Part shown: positions 14,901 to 26,900 of the stretch, piece after piece | How positions within the stretch are numbered: position 1 is the first letter of the stretch | How the letters are laid out: every line of letters begins with the position of its first letter | DNA from: Temnopleurus reevesii | Taxonomy: Eukaryota; Echinodermata; Echinoidea; Temnopleuroida; Temnopleuridae | Length of the DNA: 64,000 nt | Direction of reading: 5' to 3' | NCBI GenBank assembly: GCA_036244855.1 | Contig: BQKZ01000580.1 | Span: forward strand, 44,237-108,236 | Notes under the pieces: model-generated | What the model saw: the letters and a program-made list of their open reading frames with translations, nothing else | Database searches by the model: none | What the model was told of the DNA's origin: nothing | Position numbers and translations under genes: made by a program

Positions 14901-17900
14901 ATCATACAATGGTAGATTTCACATATCTCACTGGTAAATGGTTAGTCCACTGATAATGTCTAATAATGACCTTCAACTAGAACAAAATAATGCCTTAGGT
15001 CCACAGTAACAAACCTGCCTCATTGTATTGCATATCTTTCTTATTTTCTCTTGAAAATAGTTGAATAATTAACTGTTTTCAGGTCAAAATACCAACAGCA
15101 AGTTGATGATTAGACACTACAAATGAGTACTGACATATACATGTATCTATTGAGTTTGGTACCCCTTAGCCAAATGTAATAGACAACAAATGATTTATGG
15201 TTGGCAGCCCTATCATATGACATATGCTATCTGGTCAGCAGTTATTGCAGGACAAACTGGACATTGAGTCATTATATGAATTCCGAACAATTGCCAATTT
15301 GAGACACGCTTTCCTGGTGTCTGTCACCCGTGGTCGCTGCTTTAAATCTACATCAATCATTACGCAAAAATAAAACATGCTTCGTGATGTTGCAGAATTC
15401 CCCCAAATGTTTGTAATCAAATTTCCCCCAACCGATTCAAATTACACAGGCACCTTTCAATATTCCAATCACATGGGAGATTTTCTTTTTTTTACGAGTG
15501 AGAAACTAAATCACGAAATTATGTTTAAGTGGAGCTGGATTCTGGAAATGGAATCAATGAGATTTCCTGCCACAAAACCAAATGTAATTTGATCATTAAT
15601 GATTCGAAGGTGGTCATGTTTTCTTGATGTATGTAATAATCCCCATTGGTAAGGAAAGATGCAAGGTTTTGCACAGGGGGTAAAAGGGGAGTCAAAAAAA
15701 AAAAAAAAAATTCAAGGGGGTAGAATGAAAGCCTTCATAAACAAATCAATTATTAATCAAACTGTTGTGCAGAGGGAGGGGGGGGGGGGCGGGCTTGGGG
15801 TAGGGGTTATGCTGGACTCTGGGGGAATAGGCAGGATTTCCTGTGGGGGTAGGGGGGATTCAAATTTCCCAAGGAGCCCTCCACCAACTGAGATGTTAGA
15901 AATTGATTGTCAGTCAAATTTGTCATCATAAACCCTTTTTTGCTTCACAAGGGGGTGGGTGACCTATATGAATCATTCTTTGTGTATAAACCTTTAAACT
16001 TCTCCAATAAATCGATTTTCGAAAAAGCACAATCATAGAAATGGGATAAATCAATAACCACAACAAAATAAAGTAGGTAAATGACAAATGGGGAGTGGTA
16101 TGATGCTACAATATCCACTTTCAATACTTACTCAGATGTAGTGGCCAACTCCTTCCTGTAAAGATTGAAAATAATGAGAGAAAAAGAAGAAAGTTTTAAA
16201 TGTTAGATATGTGACATGAGAAAGAGAGAAAATTTAAGTTGTCAAGCGTTGTGAATATTTACACCTTCAATGATTTTAATCAACCTGGTCTTCAGAACTG
16301 TAAATTTATCAGCTTGGTTTAAACAAAATAAATGGTTAGATGTTGGACAGAAGAGCAAAATGTGAGGTCTCATGAAGGGAAATTTATTTTTGGGAAGCAT
16401 TTGTATTTAGGTTATATGCCCCCATATCATCATCCTTTCGTTCCTTACTACCTCAAAGAAAGTTTTTAAGTCTAAGGTTGGGGAACCTGAACAAAACCAC
16501 CATAACAAGATCCCGAACACCCCGTTGAAGCCCATGCCTAGGCTAATGAGATATCTACAAGACTCCATTATTTAGTAATACCCCTTGTATCACCCTCTGG
16601 AATCTGTATGTAATATCCCCAAAGGTCAGTGAAAGGAAGCCCTCTATTGGTGACAGACGGCGTGGAGGACGACTGCTAGACCTGAACAGTTCTATTTTCC
16701 CCACACGAGAAGTGCAAGTTGGATGGGTCAACAACCTGTACAACGCTGCTTGGACTGGTCACATTGAGTGTCTTTTTTTAAAAATCAGATACAACATAAT
16801 AAGTTTGAAGTCTATAAGCACTGCGTTTAGTCATTGAAATTAATTGCCACAGTAGATAGAGGAAGGAGAGGGGGATGAAGAGGAATAGTTTGAGGGAGAG
16901 GATTGTGAGGGGAAAGGGATCATGAGAGAGAATAGAGGGAAGGGAGGCAGAGTGGAGATAGGGGGAGGCAGGTGGGAAGGAAAAGAAGAAGGGAAAGGAA
17001 AGGAAGAAAGGGATGAGAACACAGGGAGATGTGAGGCAGAAGGGGATAGGGATCATGAAGGATGATAGAGGGAAGAGAGGAAAAGTGAAGGGAGGGGTAA
17101 ATGGGAAAGGAGACGTGATGGAGGTGAAGTGATGGAGGAAGGAGAGGGTAGAAGGAAAGGGATTAGAGAACAGGGAGAAATGAGGGGATGGAGAAGGGGA
17201 TCATTATGAAAGATAGAGGGGTGGGAGGCAGAGTGGAGGGAGCGGAGGGGAAGGGGAAGGGACAGAGTAAGTGATGTAGAAAGGGATGTAAGAAGGGAAG
17301 AAGGAAAGGAATGAGAATAGAGGGAAAAGGGAGGTAAAAAAAAGCAGTTGAAGTTCCTGAAATAACTACAGAAAATAATTCAGAGATTTAAAAATAGACT
17401 CTCTCAAAATTATGACATATAAGTAGAAGAAAAAAGTAACAGAATGAAAAAAGTACAACAAATAAATTGTCAGCAAACAATTGCAGATAAAGAGAATGCC
17501 TCTAAACAGCTGATTGAAACAGATATAATGAACCAATGTGTAACACATTATTAACAATTAGCAACTGGCCTCGACGAAAAGAGAGGAAGCGGAGAGAGAA
17601 ATGTAGACAGGAGGCTTGCATGACAGAGATTAGAACAAACTAGGGATTTCACACCAGGGACTACCTTCAGGAAATCTGATTAATTGTCTGAAATTCAATC
17701 ATTTCTCAAGGTCTACTCAACAAGAAATGTACGGCCAAGGGCTTCGACAATTAGAAGCTTTAAATATCAAGTGGCGAGTATTTATAGTCTTAGGAATCCA
17801 GCTGTCCTTTTTAGATAGAAGTGCTTTTGCTATCTTGACTGCAATTGAAAATAAAAATCTATGAAATATTTTTCACACAATCTTATAAAAAACCCATTTT

Positions 17901-20900
17901 TTAATCTCATTCCTTATGGCATGATCTGCTTCTCCATACAATGAGATTAATGCTCATACCTTGTCATAAATGATATCATTTCAATCTATTGTAAAACTTG
18001 CTTTATTTTGATAATGTACACCATAAAGGACCTTGATCATCAATTATAGAAAATTAGTTAAGGTTTCAGACCTACAGCAATATCTTTCCTTCAATCAGTC
18101 TGTTTTACTTTGAAACATCGAAATCAAGGTCGATTGTGCTCAAACCAATTGCACGCTTAAAAAATCTTTGAAATTTCATGAAACTTCTTGGGTGGTAGTT
18201 AGAGGAAAATGGGGTAAGAATGGATAAAGGTCTGTAATTTTCTGAGATAAGATCATAAAGAACATTAAAATGAACATAGAGTTTGGGCTCCTTAATCTCA
18301 TTATCACTGTTTCACTAATCCCCTGCATTTCGATTGTTATGTATTGAGATGGCTATAAAGGATATAGAATATTGCATTGACTCAGAGCCGCCTTCATTTC
18401 TTCATCTGATAGCATAAAAACACCTGCTAAATTAATTTTTCTCATCATTATTCCTACCTACATGATTTCCTTACTTGATAAGGCGGTAACCAATCATAAG
18501 GATATTGTAAATTGTTTGAAATTCAATACCATTTTGCAAACACCTGTTTCTTTGGACAACCTTTAATATCTACTATTATTAACCGCATCAGACATCTGAG
18601 CAAGGCAACTTTAAAACCATATTGCCTGATTTGGATTGAAAGCATTATTGCCCGGTAAATTATTTTCTTATATTGCCCGCTCAGAAAAGTCTATGGTGAA
18701 TTGTGTGTAAAAATCAAGTGCATATATCATCACTGCGCCAGTAAATGTGCGTACTTGCTAAGTACACGATCTTGATGAAGGCGCGTGTTGATGACGTCAC
18801 AATGCTTTGCAAAGTGACATTTAAATGACAACTCAACATTTTCGGTGGTTGTTTCACCATAACCGAGCCTTTATTTAAATGTTATAAACTAATTTCCGTG
18901 GTAATCAAAATCCGAGATATATTTGAAATATTCTAAAATGTCTCTGATTCGGCTCTAGATGTCTGATTTGGCCTCAGGGCCGACAAATATCCCCCTCATC
19001 TGCGATTTGGGCAATATTTGTCGTGTCGCCTTGAGGCCATTCAATATTGCTATATTATTTGGTAGAGAGATAGACACAAATTTTTCAAGGTTCACAGGTG
19101 TGACATTGTGAATCAACAGTAAAACTTCACAACTTATCTTCTCACTCAGGGGCATATTAACGTATTTTTCTTTTTTTTGTCTGCTAATGGACGAATAGAT
19201 GTTTTGAAATGAGAATAAAGTTGAAAGCTATCATTCCTCATATAGGCTACAATAGCCATTGCGGATATAATTCAGTAAACATGATCTATGCATTATGTAT
19301 TAAGTAATTAATATGCATTTACAATTTCAGCTTGAAAAAAAAAGAAAAGATAAATTTGTGTTTGAGGCAAAGTCTGAGCAAAAATAACCAAAGGGCCGTG
19401 GTTATTTGGTTTACAATAAAATAAGCCATTTCTGGGTTGATTCTATATAAACAAAACAAACTGTAAAAAATACTCTAGTTCGTTATTGAAAAACAGTTTT
19501 AAGTGGATGTGGAGAAATTACAATACATCAGTTTAAAATGAGCGCAAGTGAGCATGAACACAATGAACCCTGTGGGGGTAGAACGTGAGAATCAGCAAAA
19601 ACTAAAATCTTAATTTTAACAAAAATTTGATATTACACCAAAATAGTAGCGATTGCTGCCCTGGTAACTCAATATTGTTCTTATGAGCATTCCTGTCACA
19701 CAGAATTGATCTGATCATCATATCTTTATATCACAAATTTATGGAATGCTGTGACCGAAAGTGAAAGGTCTGCAATTAACGAGGTAAAATAAACATCACA
19801 ATCAGGTAACGTGTTAGTTTAAGTTTCACAAAGGAAATGTCAAAGCTAATTCGAGAGAAAGAAAAGGTGCCAGATTTTTAGCATTCCTTGCTTAATCTTT
19901 TACAGACAAATAAGCCCCATGGATACCGAAGGGGTAGGTAGATTGGGCGGAAAATGGTTGGAGATTTGCCTCGTTGATTCAAAATCGTCAATTATTTGTG
20001 GGGGGCTATCGGGAGTTGATCCATTTACCACAGGATGCTAGATCAGGAAAATAGGATTATCATATTTCACAGGCCACCCTTGCAAGTCAAACTCACGTGA
20101 AACACCTCAATATATGGGGCAGATTGATGTCTTGATTTTCAAAATGGAATTATTCATTTTGATAAACTCTGGAATAAGAGTTTGATAAAAAATGAAATGA
20201 AGTCGACTATGAGGGCACACATAATGAAATTCGTTGTTAAGCAAATTCTCTTTGTCACATCAAGTTTGAATTAATTTGTCTTTAAGTGATGGTGTCTTTG
20301 TAAAAGGAAATGTCTTCAATAAACATTTTCAATGTCATTTAATCATTTTGATGAAGGTACTTTAATTTGTAGGGTGCAGATTACAACCTGCAGTTGAAAA
20401 TCACTTTTGCATCAACATCTTCATGAAAGTACTAATTGATAGCCAATCAGAACATGCTTATAAATTTGTAACTGGTTTAAAGTTGCTTCACAACCAAAAT
20501 TAAAATATTGGGAGGGGTTCAAAATATCTCACAAACTTTATCAGGTGATTGTGAAATCTTAAGGATTAAAGAGATCACCATTATCAAGACTATTTATCAA
20601 GAGTGTGAGGGAACGAGGTGTTGAAATGGGCAGTTTAATTCGATACTGTTACCATGGTAACAAATCAACATGGAGATAAGGTCACAATCTAGCGTGCTGT
20701 AGGTGGACAGTGATCAAGGGAGCACTGAAATATACTTCTCAATTAATTTGGATTGATTGCTGATAAACTACTCCCCTGGTACAATGTACATGGAAATACA
20801 TTGAAAATAAGTTTATCTCAACTTACTAAGATAAAACATTGATCTCTTGATTTAGTGAATTTCTCTTAAAGATAAAAAGAAATGGCTGTGAAGCATGATA

Positions 20901-23900
20901 ACCGACTTGGCAGGGTGGGACTAAATATATATGCCGAGATAGATGCTTTGATAATCAATTGATTACTTTTTACTCCCTTATCAGGACAGGGATTTTTAAC
21001 GCTTCTAATCTTTGCAGAAAGATATGTCATTAATCACTGTTTCCAGTATGACTCGATTATTCTATGACAGTTTGATTTACAGGTCAAATACTTTTGCCTT
21101 ATTGGAATTTAAAAAAAATCTTGACATGTTCCATCTGCTGCCCTGATTTAAACCAATTAATTTGTCTGGGTTGCTAATTGTTTTATTGTTTGATGACTTT
21201 TTTAATCATCCAATTCTAGTCAAATTCATTAATCATAATAGTCTGGATAAAGGACCCCTTAACCATTTCCTTTTCATTATATCAGTTGGCGGCAAGAAAT
21301 TACAGTGATGTAGAATTGTAGTTTATCTTGAAGTACTCTAAGCCCCTCCCCCCCCAAAAAAAAAATTGTTTGGATGCCCTCCAGTGACCGAGTCACTCAA
21401 AACAGCCCAACCTGAATTTTTATTATTTTTTTTTCTTTTCACCAAACATAGAAGAATCACAGTTGAATTATGAATAAACCTGTGAAATGTGACCTGAAAA
21501 TCATGTAAACCAAGGTATTTATGTAATTTGATGCAACAATGCCCGAAGCCTACTTCAGACACCCAAAGGAGTATTGGCCAAATTTCCAAAAATCACAATA
21601 TGATAAACTTGCAAGTGTAATTTTCTCAGATCATCATTGTCGCCAAGATTGCAGGAGGATTTTCTTCTTGTGAGTTGGCTTCAAGGAACATGAAATACTT
21701 CTGGGTCCAAAACTATAGATGGGTTTAGAATTTCAAACATATCAAACGCTTTTGGAACATCCCAATTGTCATGTTATCCTTCAAAATGATGATTTCTAAT
21801 TCTTATTTTTTTTTATATTCTTGCTTCCATTTGTATTGTCTTCATTTACTTTTCTATTTCAATTAAAGCCCCATGAGCACCGAAAGGTGGACCTGTGCGC
21901 TATACAAGTAGCCACTATTATTATTATTATAATTAAATGGTAAAAATGGTAGAAATTCATTATTTTCTGTCCATTTGTTGTTTTGGCATTAGGCCAAAAA
22001 AAAAAAAGTTTGTTTGCCCTCCCCCGATTTTTTTTCGGGAGGGCGGGCGGGCGGATTTTTTTTTTTTTTTTTTTNNNNNNNNNNNNNNNNNNNNNNNNNN
22101 NNNNNNNNNNNNNNNNNNNNNNNNNNNNNNNNNNNNNNNNNNNNNNNNNNNNNNNNNNNNNNNNNNNNNNNNNNNNNNNNNNNNNNNNNNNNNNNNNNNN
22201 NNNNNNNNNNNNNNNNNNNNNNNNNNNNNNNNNNNNNNNNNNNNNNNNNNNNNNNNNNNNNNNNNNNNNNNNNNNNNNNNNNNNNNNNNNNNNNNNNNNN
22301 NNNNNNNNNNNNNNNNNNNNNNNNNNNNNNNNNNNNNNNNNNNNNNNNNNNNNNNNNNNNNNNNNNNNNNNNNNNNNNNNNNNNNNNNNNNNNNNNNNNN
22401 NNNNNNNNNNNNNNNNNNNNNNNNNNNNNNNNNNNNNNNNNNNNNNNNNNNNNNNNNNNNNNNNNNNNNNNNNNNNNNNNNNNNNNNNNNNNNNNNNNNN
22501 NNNNNNNNNNNNNNNNNNNNNNNNNNNNNNNNNNNNNNNNNNNNNNNNNNNNNNNNNNNNNNNNNNNNNNNNNNNNNNNNNNNNNNNNNNNNNNNNNNNN
22601 NNNNNNNNNNNNNNNNNNNNNNNNNNNNNNNNNNNNNNNNNNNNNNNNNNNNNNNNNNNNNNNNNNNNNNNNNNNNNNNNNNNNNNNNNNNNNNNNNNNN
22701 NNNNNNNNNNNNNNNNNNNNNNNNNNNNNNNNNNNNNNNNNNNNNNNNNNNNNNNNNNNNNNNNNNNNNNNNNNNNNNNNNNNNNNNNNNNNNNNNNNNN
22801 NNNNNNNNNNNNNNNNNNNNNNNNNNNNNNNNNNNNNNNNNNNNNNNNNNNNNNNNNNNNNNNNNNNNNNNNNNNNNNNNNNNNNNNNNNNNNNNNNNNN
22901 NNNNNNNNNNNNNNNNNNNNNNNNNNNNNNNNNNNNNNNNNNNNNNNNNNNNNNNNNNNNNNNNNNNNNNNNNNNNNNNNNNNNNNNNNNNNNNNNNNNN
23001 NNNNNNNNNNNNNNNNNNNNNNNNNNNNNNNAATCAGAATGTAAGATTTCATTTGATTGATTGGCACCAACTAATTAATCGCTGTAACAAGATTGCTCAA
23101 ATGCTCTTACTTTACGAAGATATGACCATACACTCTATCCATTTCTTACCGTCCACTGCGACCACAACACATAAGGTACCCTAGTACCAGAATGGAACAG
23201 AACATAATGGCGCAGGGTACCACTACTAGCAGCAAGAACTCCAGAAAACGATCGGCATCTTCCACTTGCATTATAGGGGGGTCGTAGATTCCTCCCAGAA
23301 AGACGGGCGTTGACTCATTCTGGACTTGAGGGGAACTCACTGCAGTCTGAAAGGAAATATTGAAAAATTCATGTAGGGTAAAGATTAGTGAATTTATAGA
23401 ATGATACTACTCAAAATGATGGGTAGAAAAATTAAATACAAAGGATATTATAGTGTAATTATCATAAAAAAGCATAAAGTTTTATAACAGATGATATCAG
23501 AGCATACAAAAATCATATTCTTATCTGTAATTTCAAAATGGTTGTGAGCTGGGTTGGCACAGAATAAGTAAATTCTGGAAAGTCTACTCTTATCCAATTG
23601 TGGAAATAAAGAGAGAAAAAAAAAGAGAAGTTGCACTTTTAATAAAGGTAATTCGGCGTAAATAGTATCAATTTTTTTAGATAAGTTGAAAATATTCTGC
23701 AAAATATATCAATATAGATGAATTTTAAAGTACAAATTAATTCATCACATGTGACGACAATTCACAATTTCCTTATAAAATATCATTATACCAGAAATTA
23801 CAGGATTGATCAAGAATAAAATAAATGATATATTTGAATTACCATGGTTACGTTGCACCAATCGATGATGAATGTAGGCTGGAAGAATCCATCAACGTCT

Positions 23901-26900
23901 GGAGGGGTGTAAGATTCACCTTCTTGGCAGGGATCGACAGCATCTGATATCACATTTCGTAGTGCTTCAGAGTTCTCTTGGGCCCCTATGGTTACTTGTA
24001 CACTGTATAGGAAGATATGCAAAATAAAAAAGAAATGATTGGATGAATTTGTACTTATATTCTAGACGGACCTATGGTCATACTCTTGGAGTGAGCAATT
24101 AAGAGTGGTGCAAGATAAGAAAAAGGGATTTTTTAGATAACATTGATTGATAATTCTTTTGGATAATTCTTTTGTGATCGGCATGACATTTTAGTATCTC
24201 GTAAGTACCTGCATCGATACAAAAAGACAGAGGTAAAGGTTAGTGCTACAACACAGACATGCCTAATCGTCACATGAATGAAACCATGAAAGTTTAATTA
24301 ATTCCCAGTCAATATGTGCCTTATCAATTTGTTCAAACCATCTCCTTAATTATTAAATAAGGTATAAGGTGAATTGGAAATAAGAGTACGAGAGGAAGCA
24401 TTCTAATGACTACAATTGGTCTTGTAGCTTGTCAAACAAGCAATAATTGACCACATTTTGACAACGTCGAATGGCGATTCTTGGAATAGAGAGCTGCACT
24501 CGGCAGATCTGTGCCATCGGTGGATGCGCTAATTTGTTCTATTTCCATCGATTACGACAAGGGGATGATGAGTTCCTTTGTGAAACTATCTCCGAGTTCA
24601 ATCACTGGAGGATGAACCTAGCCGATTATTTCAGTTGTTTGTTTCAGACAGTGAAAAATCTGAGGTAATTTCTGTTGGAAGTTTATCAAAAAGGCTCAAA
24701 AGTATAGACAGACCGATTCAATTATCATGGCGGAAAGATGCTTATTCCTTTCTGCATTCTTCTTAATATGCGTCTACAAAAGAAAGAGGTTTAGATTGAA
24801 TCAGATTTAACAGGAAACAGCCATGTCGTTGCTTGATATTGAAATTTCGTGCTGCGTGATACTTAGCAAGAAGGAAAAGAACAAACTAAATGCCTCCCTC
24901 ATCATTTTTTTCTTCATTTCTTTAAGACTTATAAACAAAACAAAAAATTGACTAAAGAGGAAGAAGACAATGACTGTACGACATTACAATTACATTCCAG
25001 TGTCTTCTGGAATAAAGATCTCCAATCATTGAAAGACTAAAAGGGGATAGCTAACATTGCCGATAATCTAAATAAAATTCAACTGATTCAGCCAATGCTC
25101 TTATGCAAATTCACTGAACTTCAGAAATTTAAACAGGTTAACGAGTTGTTATTTTCACATTTTGAAAGCTTATTGTACACAAGTCTATGGACATTCTAGT
25201 GAGTTAAAATGTTGGCAAATTCATGGTGGCGAATTCACGAAAATAAAATCCCATTTCAGCTTATCCAGTATTCTAAACCAAAGGCGACACCAAAAATCAC
25301 AAAATTTAATCAGTTCATATTTTAAGAGACAACCAATCTCACAATGATAATCACAATTAAATTTCAACAGTAACCGAGCATGAACAGACATACTTTGGCT
25401 CGGTTTGGCAAGAAAACATGGGATGGGTGGTTTCTCTGGCCTAAATTAATCCAAGTACTTTCTGAGTTGGGAAAGTAATCAATTTTCTCATTCTTTCAAA
25501 CTTTGGATTATTGTTAGTTTCTAAGATATCAAGAGAATCAGATACATGCCTTTAATGCAAGATCATATTATCACCTTTGCACGGGTACTACAGACGAGTC
25601 CGACAGCCCACGAGTCTGACAGCTCACGAGGCCGGCATTTTGAATAATTGGTGCACGAAATAGTCATAACATAAAAACGGATTAGATTCAGACAACTCAT
25701 TAATCCAACAAAATTATGAAAACGCACATGATTACGACCGAACATAAATTTTGCAAATGAGACCGACTCTAGGTAAAATTGGTCTATTAGTCCGACAGTT
25801 ACATGTAGTCCGACAACTATATTTACATTAGGCGGTCTCGTAGGTTTGTTTGCGTGCTGTCGGGCTCAAAGCAAATAATTTGTCAGTGTCGATCTTGCGA
25901 GCATGAAAGTAAAAATGTCAAGCTCGAACCTCATTTTGAAAATTGTCGATGTTGTAGGCTTATATTCATTTCTGTCGGACTCGTGAGCTGTCAGACTCGT
26001 GGGATACTCCCCCTTTGCACATAGTGGGTTAATTCCCACTGCCCAAACTCTCAAAAAATCATGGCAATGAATTATTACCAACATATTGGCAGTACATCAC
26101 CATTACTTTCCATGAGAAAAAAATGTACAATTCTACTTTTAACTCTAATTTTGAAGCAAGATTTGCGGCAGGATTTGCTGCATATATGGCAGGAAAGGGT
26201 TAACCATACAATTTCTTAAAAAGATATCCATTAGATGAAGCATGCAGAATGACATGGTAACGGAATCAAAACTGGATGCTATAAATTTAATCAAATTGGC
26301 AACACTCACTGCTAAATTTAACAAAATTACAACTTTTTCCTCCCCTGTCACATCCAGATTATCTAACCAATGACTTTCCTGTGGTTAATATTTGGGTGTG
26401 CGTTCTTCGTGTTTGACAAATTCCTAGGTCTCTAATATCCTTTGCTAAATCTAGACAATAAAATACAAGGAATCCAACAAGTAATAACTGTTTATATTTC
26501 CAGAAATCTTATTTCTGGTTTACTTGAAGGTGTTTGCAGAGGTCGCGTTTTCCTAGCAGGAGGAGAGAGGAAATATGGAGGTTTGGTTCGGGTCAAGAAA
26601 CCCTCGGGCAAAGCTCTTTGGATGATTTTCAGAATCAATTTAAATCACTTTTTCTAATTCTTGAAAATTCAGAATTTACAATCTAATCTGTCCTTCAGAT
26701 TTTTGATCCTGAATATCAACTTCGGAAATATTCTCCTCTATGCATTATGATTCAACAAGCAGGAATTCATTCAAGCAAGGGACAATAATTAAATTTTGGA
26801 CTGAAAGTTTTTGTCCTTCAGATCATTATGAAATAGTTTCAAGATTTTTGATGCTGAAAATCTACCCCAGGAATACTTTTATTTATAACCTATTCTCCAA

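Larger units (their letters stand above)
4255..23149 (-). other. intron 7 of the sarcoglycan gene
   Basis: About 18.9 kb between the transmembrane exon and the tail exon. It holds a Tc1/mariner-type MITE, SINEs, a 2,043-bp perfect tandem duplication, a Harbinger-type MITE, a 480-bp GA-rich tract, a CpG-rich block, an RFX palindrome and a 957-base gap, all listed separately. The rest (for example 4255-6880, 13420-14280, 17570-18950 and 19200-20600) is AT-rich with short frames that match nothing recognised. Confidence 0.7.

Noticed and set aside
21859..23184. Open frames of about 350-415 codons across the first gap
   Set aside because: They consist almost entirely of unknown bases; the flanking residues are low-complexity and there is no gene evidence. 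The same applies to the frame at 34509-35525.
24471..24668. 65-codon frame starting MAILGIESCTRQICAIGGCA
   Set aside because: No recognised family, lies in intron 5 on the opposite strand, and lacks supporting splice sites.
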